A stretch of DNA of 39,206 nucleotides, from positions 1 through 39,206 of the forward strand of contig CANQHU010000017.1 of the NCBI GenBank assembly GCA_947623945.1. Direction: 5' to 3'. Under the pieces are notes generated by a model that was not told where the DNA came from, did no database searches, and was given only the letters and a program-made list of their open reading frames with translations. Each line of letters opens with the position of its first letter. Within the stretch, counting starts at the first letter, position 1. Below, one piece after another: positions 1 to 8,236 of the stretch. This stretch comes from an uncultured Clostridia bacterium. GTDB taxonomy: Bacteria > Bacillota > Clostridia > TANB77 > CAG-508. A program made the translations under genes and the position numbers.

Positions 1-433
1 AGTTTTTATTTTATTGTTTTTTTTATTTGAGAAAATTTGAATGTTTTTATGTGGTTTAAATAGCAAATCTACAAGTAAAAAAGTATAAATGAAAACTCAA
101 AAAGTTAAAAACATAAAAAAAGAAAAAGATGCTATAAATACAAAAAAGCAATAAGAACATTATAAATATCAACTCAGTTTACAATGATTAAAAAGAAAAC
201 AAGTATTTATGCAGAAAAAAGGAACAACCAAAGCTAAGGGAAAAAAGCAAAAGATAAAAAGTTGACCCTAAAAGCAGACAGTAAACATAACAACAAAATA
301 AAGTAAGAAAAAATTTATCACAAAAGAAAAACCTCGGAAAATGGAAAAAACTGTAAACTAATTTTTCGACAAAATTATACAAGATAATTATAAAATAATA
401 ACCAAAAATATTAATAAAGAAATAAATAAAAAA
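1..433. other. Gene-free A+T-rich edge
   Basis: I see no convincing gene. Open frames on the minus strand are low-complexity, rich in Phe and Leu, and lack a ribosome binding site. On the plus strand only very short basic peptides are open, for example an 18-codon frame from position 209. The stretch may be the intergenic end of a gene lying outside the window or decayed sequence. A Spo0A-box-like octamer lies at 365-372. Confidence 0.5.
365..372 (-). promoter_or_regulatory. Possible Spo0A box
   Basis: The minus strand reads TTGTCGAA, an exact match to the Spo0A box core known from Bacillus and Clostridium. No clear promoter or target gene is visible next to it, so it may be a chance match in A+T-rich DNA. 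Confidence 0.25.
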
Positions 434-625
434 TTATTTTTTAATTATTTTATATAATTTTATATATTTAATAAATCGATTAAAATTATTTAAAAAATAT
501 TCAACATCTTTTAAAGAATTAATAGTATTATTTTTATATACATCAAAATTAATTTTCTTTTTATTATTTAAATTTTTTCCACCTCGATTTTCTGACTCGT
601 TAGAATTTAAAAAAAGTCGACTCAT
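434..625 (-). CDS. Small basic hypothetical protein (63 aa)
   Basis: An open frame of 63 codons starts at an ATG at 625, preceded by a good ribosome binding site (AGGAG about 8 bases upstream). A start 10 codons earlier has no such site. The product is rich in Asn and Lys, with a disordered first half and a C-terminal stretch of hydrophobic and Lys residues that could form an amphipathic helix. It is divergent from trmN6, and its start lies next to that gene's promoter. I do not recognise the family. Confidence 0.5.
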   Translation of the reverse strand: MSRLFLNSNESENRGGKNLNNKKKINFDVYKNNTINSLKDVEYFLNNFNRFIKYIKLYKIIKK

Positions 626-649
626 ATTTTTTACTCCTAAAATCAAATT

Positions 650-678
650 TTGCAAAATAATGCGTTTTATTGTATAAT
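650..678 (+). promoter_or_regulatory. SigA-type promoter for trmN6-rsmI
   Basis: TTGCAA at 650-655 and TATAAT at 673-678 are separated by 17 bases. The trmN6 start codon is 65 bases downstream of the -10 box. Confidence 0.65.
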
Positions 679-742
679 ATGTAATACAATAAAAAGAGTT
701 ACAATTTGAAATAAAAAATAAATAAAAAGGAACAAAATAAAA

Positions 743-1486
743 ATGAAATTAAATAAAAACGAAACAATAGAAGATTTGCAATTTAAAAATTTAAAAATAA
801 TACAAGATAAAACAGGATTTTGCTTTGGAATAGATAGTGTATTATTATCTGATTTTGCAAAGGAAATAAAAGAAAGTAGCAAAGTTTTAGATTTAGGAAC
901 AGGTACAGGAATTATAGCAACTTTATTATGTGGTAAAACAAAATTAAAAGAAATAATAGGAATAGAAATTCAAAAAGAAGTTTATGAAATGGCTAAAAAA
1001 AGTATTCAAATAAATAAATTAGAAAATAAATTTAAAATAATAAATGAAGATATATTAAATTTAGAAAAAATAATAGAAAAAAATTCAATTGATGCAATTG
1101 TAACAAATCCACCTTATAAGAAAAAAGGAACAGGCTTAAAAAATGAAGATGAAAAGAAAATTATCTCAAGGCATGAAACTACAGCAACATTAAAAGATTT
1201 TATAATTGTTTCTCAAAAGTTGTTAAAAGACAAAGGCGAATTTTATATGGTACATAAACCAGAAAGATTAGTAGATATTTTACAAATTATGCGTGAATAT
1301 AAAATAGAGCCTAAAATATTAAGATTTATATATTCAAATAAAAATAGTGAGCCAAAATTAGTATTAATAAAAGGAATAAAAAATGCAAAACCTTTTTTAA
1401 AAATACAAAAAAATTTATACATTTACGATGAAAATGGAAGTTACACAGAAGAAATAAATAAAATATATAATAAAATAGGAGAATAA
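743..1486 (+). CDS. trmN6: tRNA1(Val) (adenine-37-N6)-methyltransferase family protein (TrmN6/YabB)
   Basis: This is a class I SAM-dependent methyltransferase of 247 residues. The SAM loop DLGTGTG lies near residue 50 and is followed by the acidic strand end IGIE. The adenine N6-methyltransferase motif NPPY is near residue 120. The N-terminal segment with GFCFGIDSVLL is typical of the YabB/YfiC family, which methylates A37 of tRNA. AAGGA precedes the ATG. The gene is 5 bases upstream of rsmI, a pairing common in Firmicutes (yabB-yraL type), so both probably share the promoter at 650-678. No in-frame CGG is present. Confidence 0.85.
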   Translation: MKLNKNETIEDLQFKNLKIIQDKTGFCFGIDSVLLSDFAKEIKESSKVLDLGTGTGIIATLLCGKTKLKEIIGIEIQKEVYEMAKKSIQINKLENKFKIINEDILNLEKIIEKNSIDAIVTNPPYKKKGTGLKNEDEKKIISRHETTATLKDFIIVSQKLLKDKGEFYMVHKPERLVDILQIMREYKIEPKILRFIYSNKNSEPKLVLIKGIKNAKPFLKIQKNLYIYDENGSYTEEINKIYNKIGE

Positions 1487-1491
1487 AAAAT

Positions 1492-2322
1492 ATGGAAAAA
1501 AAGAAGATTGGCAATTTATATATTGTAGCAACTCCAATTGGAAACTTAGATGATATTACACTAAGGGCAATAAAAGTATTAAAAGAAGTAGATTTAATAG
1601 CAGCAGAAGATACAAGGCATAGTTTAAAATTATTAAATCACCTAGAAATTTCAAAACCATTAATTAGTTATCATAGACACAACGAAGAAGTTAAAACAGA
1701 TGTATTAATAGAAAAAATTGTAGAAGGGCAAAATATTGCTTTAGTATCAGATGCAGGAACGCCAGGAATTTGTGACCCAGGAGAAGTAATTATAAAAAAA
1801 TGTATTGAAAAACAAATTCCAATTATTCCAATTCCAGGTGCGTGTGCGATGATAAATGCATTAATTACATCAGGAATTGATACAAAAGAATTTACTTTTT
1901 TAGGTTTTTTACCATTAAATAAAAAATCAAGAAAAGAAAAATTAGATGAAATTAAAAAAAGTACAAAAACAATTATTTTATATGAAGCACCGCATAAATT
2001 AAATAATACATTAAAAGATTTAGAAAATATTTTAGAAGATAGACAAGTAGTACTTGCAAGAGAATTGACCAAAATTCATGAAGAATTTATAAGAGGAAAT
2101 ATTAAAGAAATAATAAAAAAATCTGAAAATTTAAAGGGAGAAATTATTTTAGTAATACAAGGTAGTAAAGAGGAAATTGTAAATGACAATTATGAAAATA
2201 TGTCTTTAGAAGAACACTACAAAATGTATGAAAATCAAGGGCTAAATAAAAAAGAAATAATAAAAAAAATTGCTAAAGATAGAGGATTAAACAAAAATGA
2301 AATATATCAAAAATTTATATAA
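1492..2322 (+). CDS. rsmI: 16S rRNA 2'-O-ribose C1402 methyltransferase RsmI
   Basis: The 276-residue product belongs to the tetrapyrrole-methylase-like SAM family. It starts with the family signature LYIVATPIGNLDDITLRA, followed by AAEDTRHS, SYHRHNE, LVSDAGTPGICDPG and IPGACA, all diagnostic for RsmI. The enzyme methylates C1402 in the decoding centre of 16S rRNA. The length is normal. It follows trmN6 by 5 bases and is closed by a hairpin at 2327-2356. Confidence 0.95.
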   Translation: MEKKKIGNLYIVATPIGNLDDITLRAIKVLKEVDLIAAEDTRHSLKLLNHLEISKPLISYHRHNEEVKTDVLIEKIVEGQNIALVSDAGTPGICDPGEVIIKKCIEKQIPIIPIPGACAMINALITSGIDTKEFTFLGFLPLNKKSRKEKLDEIKKSTKTIILYEAPHKLNNTLKDLENILEDRQVVLARELTKIHEEFIRGNIKEIIKKSENLKGEIILVIQGSKEEIVNDNYENMSLEEHYKMYENQGLNKKEIIKKIAKDRGLNKNEIYQKFI

Positions 2323-2326
2323 AAAG

Positions 2327-2356
2327 AAAAAGGCCAATATAAAAATTGTCCTTTTT
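2327..2356 (+). terminator. Intrinsic terminator, probably bidirectional
   Basis: A stem made of AAAAAGG and CCTTTTT, extended by a short inner stem, is followed by a T-rich tract. It lies between the convergent ends of rsmI and the abrB-like gene, so it can serve both. Confidence 0.6.
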
Positions 2357-2359
2357 TAT

Positions 2360-2611
2360 TTATTTTTCCTTTAACGCACTTATTTTATTAGCGCATTTTT
2401 TACATATTAATTTATCATTATATGACAACAAATCTTGCGAGTTACCACAGAAGATACAGTTTGGTGCAAATTTTTTTAGTACAATATTAGAGCCTTCAAC
2501 ATATATTTCAATAGGATCTTTTTCAACTATATCAAATTGATTTCTAATCTCTATTGGAATAACGACTCTTCCAAGTTCATCAACTCTTCTAATAATTCCT
2601 GTCGACTTCAT
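2360..2611 (-). CDS. abrB: AbrB/SpoVT-family transition-state regulator
   Basis: The 83-residue product has an N-terminal swapped-hairpin AbrB domain (STGIIRRVDELGRVVIPIEI, residues 3-22) closely like Bacillus AbrB and Clostridium AbrB homologues. The second half carries a CxxC...CxxC pair (CIFC and CKKC), suggesting a small zinc ribbon. AbrB proteins bind DNA as multimers and repress post-exponential and sporulation genes. A strong AAGGAGG site precedes the ATG. The symbol is by family; abh or another paralogue is possible. Confidence 0.85.
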   Translation of the reverse strand: MKSTGIIRRVDELGRVVIPIEIRNQFDIVEKDPIEIYVEGSNIVLKKFAPNCIFCGNSQDLLSYNDKLICKKCANKISALKEK

Positions 2612-2739
2612 ATAATCATCATCCTCCTTAAATGTTATTATTTATTCAATCCTTTATTAATATATCATAAATAAAAATACTGGTCAATTATATTGTAATA
2701 AAAAGTCAAGTTTTGCATAAAATTATTTAGGTGATAAAT

Positions 2740-3325
2740 GTGTTAAATAAGCTATGGCCAGCATTTATAATAATATCATTTTCTTATGCAATTTTTTCTG
2801 GAAATTTAGAAAAATTAAATGCCACAATTTTTTCAAGTACAAGTGATGCAATAAACTTATGTATTAGTTTGCTTGGAACAATATGTCTATGGAATGGAAT
2901 TATGCAAATTGCAAATAAAACAACTATAATTGATAAATTAGTAAAAATATTAAATCCTATTATTAATTTATTATTTCCAGAAATTAAAAAAAATAAACAA
3001 ATAAAAAAAGAAATATCAATGAATGTTATTGCAAATATTTTAGGATTAGGAAATGCTGCAACACCGCTAGGTTTAAAAGCAATGAAATCTATGCAAAAAG
3101 AAAATCCAAAAAAAGATCAATTAACTAATTCAATGATGATATTTATTGTACTAAACACAGCTTCTATTCAAATTATACCAACAACAGTAATTGCAATTAG
3201 AAATTCATTAGGGTCAAATGAACCCACTAAAATTATTTTCCCAGTTTGGATTGCAACAATATGCGCGGCAATTGGGCGGAATTACGGCAACTAAGTTGCT
3301 AATAAAATTTGGCAAAAAGGAGTAA
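2740..3325 (+). CDS. spmA: Spore maturation protein A (SpmA), +1 shift at CGG 3277
   Basis: This is an integral membrane protein of the nucleoside-recognition (Gate) domain family, needed with SpmB for spore core dehydration in Bacillus. The GTG at 2740 fits the AGGTGAT site better than an in-frame GTG at 2731. Diagnostic stretches are LGLGNAATPLGLKAMK and VLNTASIQIIPTT. The zero frame stops at 3294, five codons after an in-frame CGG at 3277-3279. Skipping C3277 gives AIGGITATKLL and ends at 3325, just ahead of the spmB start, for 194 residues. The break falls in the last membrane segment, so even the unshifted product would be nearly complete. Confidence 0.85.
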
Positions 3326-3329
3326 AATA

Positions 3330-3857
3330 ATGCAAATAGTGAATTTCCTATCAAATTTAGCAATGCCACTTATTATATTAATAATTGTGATTTATGGAAC
3401 GTTAGAAAAAAACAAAATATTTGATGATTTTTTAGAAGGTGCAAAAGAAGGCTTAGAAATTGTTTTAAGCATTTTTCCAACATTGATTGGATTATTTATA
3501 GCAATAGGAGCATTAAAAGATTCAGGAATTTTAGATATTATAATAAGATTTATAGCACCACTTTTAAATGTTATACATTTTCCAAGTGAACTTATGCCAC
3601 TTGCAATGTTAAGACCAATTTCTGGAAGTGGAGCAACAGCAGTTGCAATTGATATCATGAAAACTTATGGTGTAGATAATACTATAGGAATGATGGCATC
3701 TATAATTATGGGTTCAACGGAAACGACCATTTATACAATTGCTGTATATACAAGTTGTGTAAAAATAAAAAAGACTAGAGGAATATTATTTGCAGCTTTA
3801 ACAGCAGATTTAATAGGGATTTTGGTAAGTGTAGTAGTATGTAGAATACTGCTATAA
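3330..3857 (+). CDS. spmB: Spore maturation protein B (SpmB)
   Basis: The 175-residue membrane protein is the partner of SpmA. The chosen ATG at 3330 follows AAGGAGT at the end of spmA. Family stretches include KEGLEIVLSIFPTLIGLFIA, PISGSGATA and GSTETTIYTIAVY. Four or five hydrophobic segments are visible. The gene is intact, with no in-frame CGG. It lies four bases after the shifted end of spmA, which supports the shifted reading of spmA and tight translational coupling. Confidence 0.93.
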   Translation: MQIVNFLSNLAMPLIILIIVIYGTLEKNKIFDDFLEGAKEGLEIVLSIFPTLIGLFIAIGALKDSGILDIIIRFIAPLLNVIHFPSELMPLAMLRPISGSGATAVAIDIMKTYGVDNTIGMMASIIMGSTETTIYTIAVYTSCVKIKKTRGILFAALTADLIGILVSVVVCRILL

Positions 3858-3876
3858 TGTTGCTAAATAGGGATTT

Positions 3877-3932
3877 TTGTCGAATTTTGTCAAAAAGTTT
3901 TTGTTGACAAATGATAAAAATTGGAATATAAT
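3877..3932 (+). promoter_or_regulatory. Consensus SigA promoter with adjacent Spo0A box
   Basis: TTGACA at 3904-3909 and TATAAT at 3927-3932 with 17-base spacing form a perfect consensus promoter. Twenty bases upstream, TTGTCGAA at 3877-3884 is a perfect Spo0A box, followed by a second partial TTGTCAAA. The expected transcript start is at about the ATG of the micro-ORF at 3940. The arrangement suggests control by Spo0A; whether this would be activation or repression is not clear from sequence. Confidence 0.6.
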
Positions 3933-3939
3933 ACAAAAC

Positions 3940-4044
3940 ATGATAATCAAAATTTTATTATTCACATTAATTTTTTTTATTGTTAGAGAAATTATAATTT
4001 ATATTTTAAGTCGAGAAATAATTAAGAAATTTTTCAATAATTAA
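3940..4044 (+). CDS. Possible leaderless micro-ORF for a 34-aa membrane peptide
   Basis: The ATG is 8 bases after the -10 box of a perfect promoter, so the transcript would be leaderless or nearly so. The 34 codons encode a single hydrophobic helix (MIIKILLFTLIFFIVRE and onwards) ending in a basic tail with KK. No ribosome binding site is present. It resembles in form small membrane peptides such as toxins or regulators, but there is no family match. The promoter could instead drive an untranslated RNA. Confidence 0.35.
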   Translation: MIIKILLFTLIFFIVREIIIYILSREIIKKFFNN

Positions 4045-4206
4045 GTTTTTAATTTTGTAGAGAAAATACATCCCCCTTTTTAGAAATAAATACAATTGAT
4101 TGTATGAATTTTTTAGTTCGCCCCTATATATTTTTTTGTATATAATTTCTTCTGGTATTTTCTCTACAAAACAAAATATATAATTACCTATGATAAGTTT
4201 CTCCAT
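4006..4206 (-). CDS. Doubtful 66-aa frame overlapping the end of rlmH
   Basis: The ATG at 4206 overlaps the rlmH stop region, so translational coupling would be possible. The product is rich in Tyr, Lys and Ile with no recognised domain. It contains both arms of the 17-bp inverted repeat at 4053-4171, so the frame may simply be the reading of a non-coding repeat element. Confidence 0.2.
   Translation of the reverse strand: MEKLIIGNYIFCFVEKIPEEIIYKKIYRGELKNSYNQLYLFLKRGMYFLYKIKNLIIEKFLNYFST
4053..4171. repeat. Perfect 17-bp inverted repeat around an 85-bp centre
   Basis: TTTTGTAGAGAAAATAC at 4053-4069 is exactly mirrored at 4155-4171. The centre contains a run of C and a GCCCC tract that are unusual here. 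It lies between the converging micro-ORF and rlmH. It could be a small non-autonomous element, a folded RNA or a distant terminator-like structure. No target-site duplication was recognised. Confidence 0.6.
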
Positions 4207-4666
4207 TTGATATTTTAAAAGCTCGAAAAATTTGCTCTAAAAGAAATACTCTAATTAATTGATGAGGAAAAGTCATTTTAGAAAAACAAATCTTTTCTTG
4301 GCATAAATCCAATAAAGTTTTATTAAAGCCCAAAGAGCCACCTATTAAAAAAGTGATATTACTTGATGACATAGAAATATTTTCTAACTTTTGCGAAAAC
4401 GCTTCAGAAGTATATTCTTTGCCATTTAAATCTAAAGCAATAATATATGATGAATCATTTTTAATATGGTTAATAATATTATTACATTCTTTTGATTTAA
4501 TTTCTTCTTCAAGGCTTTCATTTAACTTTTCTGGTATTTTTTCATCAGGAAGTTCAACAATATTTAATTTGCAGTATTTTGATAATCTTTTCGAATATTC
4601 CTGAACAGCAGATTTTAAATAGTTTTCTTTTAATTTACCAACGCAAACAATTTTAATTGTTAACAT
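4184..4666 (-). CDS. rlmH: 23S rRNA (pseudouridine1915-N3)-methyltransferase RlmH
   Basis: The 160-residue SPOUT-class enzyme has the usual length. It starts MLTIKIVCVGKLKE, has the SAM-binding knot LIGGSLGF, and ends with the family signature FPHQLIRVFLLEQIFRAFKI followed by YHR. It methylates pseudouridine 1915 in helix 69 of 23S rRNA. It follows walJ in the leftward cluster, as in many Firmicutes. Confidence 0.95.
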   Translation of the reverse strand: MLTIKIVCVGKLKENYLKSAVQEYSKRLSKYCKLNIVELPDEKIPEKLNESLEEEIKSKECNNIINHIKNDSSYIIALDLNGKEYTSEAFSQKLENISMSSSNITFLIGGSLGFNKTLLDLCQEKICFSKMTFPHQLIRVFLLEQIFRAFKISNGETYHR

Positions 4667-4706
4667 AACAAAATGCTCCTTTTAAAATAGACAACAAAAA
4701 TGTTGT

Positions 4707-5498
4707 CTAAAGATTAATTAATTTACTATGTATATCTCTACTTGCTACATTTAATTGTATAGAATTTTTATCAAACGAATTATTAGTCATTAATTCATTC
4801 ATAACTGTTTGATAAGCAAGTTCTGGAAAATTATTCTCTTTGCTTAAGTGACCAAGCATAGCTTGCTTTAAGCCAGAATCTAACAAGTGAGAAATTGTTT
4901 TACCAGCCATTTCATTTGATAAATGTCCATTTGGCCCAGAAATTCTATACTTTAAATTAAAAGGATAAGAAGAACAGCGTAAAACTTCTGGATCATAGTT
5001 TGCTTCTAACATTATAAATAAACTTTCTTCTAATCTTTTTAAAATGTCTTGTGTCATATGCCCTATATCAGTTGCAATACTTATCTTTTTAGTATCTTTC
5101 CATATGTTAAATCCACAAGGATTAGCAGCATCATGAGGTATAGAAAAAGGCTTAATTTCTAAATCTCCTATTGAAAATTTCTCAGAAACTTGAAAAGTTT
5201 TGATATTTTTACAAGCAATTTTATCTCGTTGTTTTGGCATAGCATCTAAAGTTTCTTGATTAACAAAAACAGGAATATCAAACTTTTTAGAAAAAGTTCC
5301 TAATCCTTGTACATGGTCTATATGTTCATGTGTAACTAAAATTCCGGCTAATGAAGAAGGCTCTATATCGATTTCGTTTAAAGCATTTTCAATTTTTTTG
5401 CTACTAACACCAGCATCGACTAAAATTTTAGTATTTTCTGTTTCAACTAATAAACTATTTCCAGTACTTCCACTATATAAACTACAAAAATTCAACAT
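4707..5498 (-). CDS. walJ: MBL-fold metallohydrolase WalJ/YycJ
   Basis: The 263-residue protein has the start LYSGSTGNS and the metal-binding motif THEHIDHVQG near residue 58, followed by further His and Asp ligands (IPHDA, ATDIGH). WalJ belongs to the WalRK cell-wall regulon in Bacillus and has been linked to coordination of replication with division; its substrate is unsettled. It sits 16 bases after murA. The nearby NGHLSNEMAG and LGHLSKENN are typical of the C-terminal half. Confidence 0.9.
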   Translation of the reverse strand: MLNFCSLYSGSTGNSLLVETENTKILVDAGVSSKKIENALNEIDIEPSSLAGILVTHEHIDHVQGLGTFSKKFDIPVFVNQETLDAMPKQRDKIACKNIKTFQVSEKFSIGDLEIKPFSIPHDAANPCGFNIWKDTKKISIATDIGHMTQDILKRLEESLFIMLEANYDPEVLRCSSYPFNLKYRISGPNGHLSNEMAGKTISHLLDSGLKQAMLGHLSKENNFPELAYQTVMNELMTNNSFDKNSIQLNVASRDIHSKLINL

Positions 5499-5514
5499 AA
5501 TATTTTTCCTTTAT

Positions 5515-6774
5515 TTATTCTGATACTCTTTTGATATTTGCTCCGATTTTTCTAAATTTTTCTTCTATGTTTTCATATCCACGGTCAATATGCTCTAAAT
5601 TATAAATTTCAGTTGTACCTTCAGCAGCAGTTCCTGCAATTACAAGTGCTGCACCAGCTCTTAAATCTGTAGAGCATACAGGAGCACCTACTAATTTTTT
5701 TACACCTTCAAAGAAAGCAGATTTTCCTTGAGCAGTAATTTTTGCCCCCATTTTATTTAGTTCATCAGTATATTGAAATCTAGATTCCCAAATGCTTTCG
5801 TGAATCATACTATTTCCATTTGCTAAAGCAAGAACTACACCCATTTGAGGTTGTAAGTCAGTTGGAAATCCTGGATATGGTAAAGTTTTAATTGTTGCTT
5901 TATTAGGTCTTTTTGTGCACCAAACATGAATGCTGTCTATATTATCTTCTACATTTCCACCAACTTCTAAAATTTTAGCTGTTATAGACTCTAAATGCTT
6001 TGTAATACAGTTTTTTATTATTAAATCACCTTTAGTTGCAATAGCAGCTAGCATAAAAGTACCTGCTTCTATTTGATCTGGTACAACGGAATAGGTGCTA
6101 TTACCATGTAATTTTGGCACACCATTTATTTTTATAACATCTGTACCAGCACCTCTAATATCAGCTCCCATAGTATTTAAGAAGTTTGCAACATCAACAA
6201 TATGAGGTTCTTTTGCTGCATTGTCAATAGTAGTTGTACCTTTTGCTAAAACACTTGCAAGCATGACATTAATAGTTGCACCAACAGAAACTATATCCAT
6301 ATAAATTGGAGCACCTGTCAATTTTTTTGCCTTTGCATAAATTGTACCTTTTTCAACAGTAACATTAGCTCCTAAACTTTCGAATCCTTTAATATGTTGA
6401 TCGATTGGTCTTGCTCCAAGTTTACAACCACCAGGCATACCAACTTCTATTTCTCCTTTTCTGCCTAACATACTACCAATAATATAGTAAGAAGCTCTAA
6501 ATTTGCTGGTTAAATCTAAAGGTGCTTTTGTTGTTGTAATGTTGGATGTATCAATTGTTATACTATTTGCATTATTCCAAGTTATTTTTGCACCCAATTT
6601 TTCTAATATTTCACATGAAACTTTTATATCGCTTATATTTGGTAAATTTTCAATTGTACAAGTGCCATCAATTAAAAGAGCTGCAGGTAAAATGGCAACA
6701 GCTGCATTTTTAGCACCATTAATTGTTACTTCACCTTTTAAAGGTGTGGGACCTTTTACTACTAGTTTTTCCAA
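5515..6774 (-). CDS. murA: UDP-N-acetylglucosamine 1-carboxyvinyltransferase MurA
   Basis: The 419-residue enzyme catalyses the first committed step of peptidoglycan synthesis, moving enolpyruvyl from PEP to UDP-GlcNAc. The N-terminal NGAKNA holds the conserved Lys22 and Asn23. The catalytic Cys is C117 in GMPGGCKLGARPIDQH, the fosfomycin-binding residue. The C-terminal LRAGAALVIAGTAAEG and HIDRGYE are also typical. The frame has no in-frame CGG. A short hairpin (6810-6831) lies in the leader. The gene heads a leftward cluster with walJ and rlmH. Confidence 0.97.
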   Translation of the reverse strand: MEKLVVKGPTPLKGEVTINGAKNAAVAILPAALLIDGTCTIENLPNISDIKVSCEILEKLGAKITWNNANSITIDTSNITTTKAPLDLTSKFRASYYIIGSMLGRKGEIEVGMPGGCKLGARPIDQHIKGFESLGANVTVEKGTIYAKAKKLTGAPIYMDIVSVGATINVMLASVLAKGTTTIDNAAKEPHIVDVANFLNTMGADIRGAGTDVIKINGVPKLHGNSTYSVVPDQIEAGTFMLAAIATKGDLIIKNCITKHLESITAKILEVGGNVEDNIDSIHVWCTKRPNKATIKTLPYPGFPTDLQPQMGVVLALANGNSMIHESIWESRFQYTDELNKMGAKITAQGKSAFFEGVKKLVGAPVCSTDLRAGAALVIAGTAAEGTTEIYNLEHIDRGYENIEEKFRKIGANIKRVSE

Positions 6775-6809
6775 AAAATTACCCCCAATTTAAATAATTA
6801 CATTAAAAT

Positions 6810-6831
6810 AGAGTGTAGATAATAACACTCT
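6810..6831 (-). other. Leader hairpin upstream of murA
   Basis: AGAGTGT and ACACTCT form a 7-bp stem with an 8-base loop on the minus strand, between a TATAAT-like box and the murA start. It may be a weak terminator or attenuator; no T-run follows. Confidence 0.35.
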
Positions 6832-6872
6832 AATACATTATAAAATATACCATAAACTTTCCATGTTTGCAA

Positions 6873-7514
6873 CTATTTTTTTGCAGTTGTTAGACCAAAG
6901 TTATGAAAAATTTCTAATAATTTAAACTTAAATTGAATTTCAGGACTAGAATCTTTAGAAACAAGAGCAAACTCTTCTTCTGATAAATTATCCTCCATTA
7001 AATCTTTAGATTCTTCTGGAACAACACCAGAAGTTACATCTACAAAACATAAAGGAGGGAACATTACACACCACCAATTTTGACCTTTAGCTTCTCCAAT
7101 TTCAACTCTTAAAGCATCATAGAATCCAGCAGGTAAAGAAATATCTCCATAATTTTTAGTTGGAAATTCAAAATTACCAATATTAATTTTAACAGGATAA
7201 GAATATCCTTGCTCTTTAATAGTATTAGTAGCAATTTGTTCAAAAGAATCCTTATTATTTTCTACAATAGAAATAGCATCTTGTTTTGAAGTACAATTTT
7301 TACAAATAGAATTCATATATTCTAATAAATTATCACGTACAATATATTTTAAATCTTGATCTTCTTTACTGTCACTATTTGCAATAACATGCAATCTAAA
7401 AACACTATTTGCAATATCAGAAGATATGTTGTTTGCATAAGAAACTGCACAAATAGAAGTATAAAGCAAAAGTAAAAAAGTTAAAATAATTACCATTTTT
7501 AAATTTTTTTTCAT
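6873..7514 (-). CDS. spoIIR: Stage II sporulation protein R (SpoIIR)
   Basis: SpoIIR is the forespore-secreted signal that triggers SpoIIGA to process pro-SigE in the mother cell. The 213-residue product starts with an export signal (KK, hydrophobic residues 7-26). The conserved stretches FRLHVIANSDS, FEFPTKNYG, LPAGFYDALRVEIG and NWWCVMFPPLCF identify the family clearly. Length is normal. A good AGGTAACTT-type site precedes the ATG. In Bacillus spoIIR is read by SigF; I could not define a convincing SigF promoter here. Confidence 0.95.
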   Translation of the reverse strand: MKKNLKMVIILTFLLLLYTSICAVSYANNISSDIANSVFRLHVIANSDSKEDQDLKYIVRDNLLEYMNSICKNCTSKQDAISIVENNKDSFEQIATNTIKEQGYSYPVKINIGNFEFPTKNYGDISLPAGFYDALRVEIGEAKGQNWWCVMFPPLCFVDVTSGVVPEESKDLMEDNLSEEEFALVSKDSSPEIQFKFKLLEIFHNFGLTTAKK

Positions 7515-7608
7515 AAGTTACCTCCATATAAATAATATTTCAAAAATATTCTCTAATTTAATTATTAACAATTTTGAAAAATTTATACTAAAAAAGGATA
7601 AAATTGAA

Positions 7609-7673
7609 TGTCGAAAAATGCGATGAATTTTATTTGAAATATTATTGACATATTTGTAAAGAAATGGTAAAAT
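7609..7673 (+). promoter_or_regulatory. SigA promoter with Spo0A-box-like site
   Basis: TTGACA at 7645-7650 and TAAAAT at 7668-7673 are 17 bases apart and precede the gene at 7735. TGTCGAA, the Spo0A core, lies at 7609-7615, about 30 bases upstream of the -35 box. Confidence 0.5.
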
Positions 7674-7734
7674 TTACCAGTAGTCAAAACACACAATTTC
7701 TATATAATTTCATAAATGAAAGGAAGTTTTTCAA

Positions 7735-8214
7735 ATGATTAACAATGAAAATACGAAGGAAAAAGTATGTGCATTTTATGCAAGTGATTATCACTTCGAA
7801 ATGGTAAGTTTGCCATATATAGACAAAAATTTAGAAAATAAAGATGAAATTATTATATTAACTGAAAACGATTTAGAAGAAACAATAAACAATCTATTAA
7901 ACAAAATAAGTTTAAATGAAAATAAAAAAGCAAACATACTAAGTTTAAATTGGAAAAAGAATGATTCAGAAAAACTTCAAGCAATAGAAAAAAATATTAA
8001 CCAAAATAAAAGAACAATTATATTTATTAAAGGACAAGAAAAATATATTAATAGAACAAATAAAAATATAGAGAATTTAAACCAAAAAAATAGCAATTTA
8101 AAAATCATAGATTGTTATGATATAGAAGAAGTTGGAGAAAATTTAGATCAAATAATGTCACAATATAACAAAGTATTAAACACAAATGGTGAAAAAGAAA
8201 TAGAAAAATTATAA
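7735..8214 (+). CDS. Unrecognised soluble protein, 159 aa
   Basis: The product has no signal or membrane segment and alternates strands and helices. The N-terminal VCAFYASDYHFEMVSLPYI followed by DEIIILTEN resembles the start of MEDS-type (DcmR-like) sensory domains, but the match is only by eye. A C-terminal LKIIDCYDIEEV follows. AAAGGAAG precedes the ATG. The promoter has a Spo0A-like box, which hints at growth-phase control. A 26-bp inverted repeat closes the unit. Confidence 0.7.
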   Translation: MINNENTKEKVCAFYASDYHFEMVSLPYIDKNLENKDEIIILTENDLEETINNLLNKISLNENKKANILSLNWKKNDSEKLQAIEKNINQNKRTIIFIKGQEKYINRTNKNIENLNQKNSNLKIIDCYDIEEVGENLDQIMSQYNKVLNTNGEKEIEKL

Positions 8215-8236
8215 AAAATAGTTGATAAATTTCTAA

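Noticed and set aside
188-382. Minus-strand frame of 64 codons rich in Phe, Leu and Cys
   Set aside because: Low-complexity translation of A-rich DNA, no ribosome binding site and no family resemblance.
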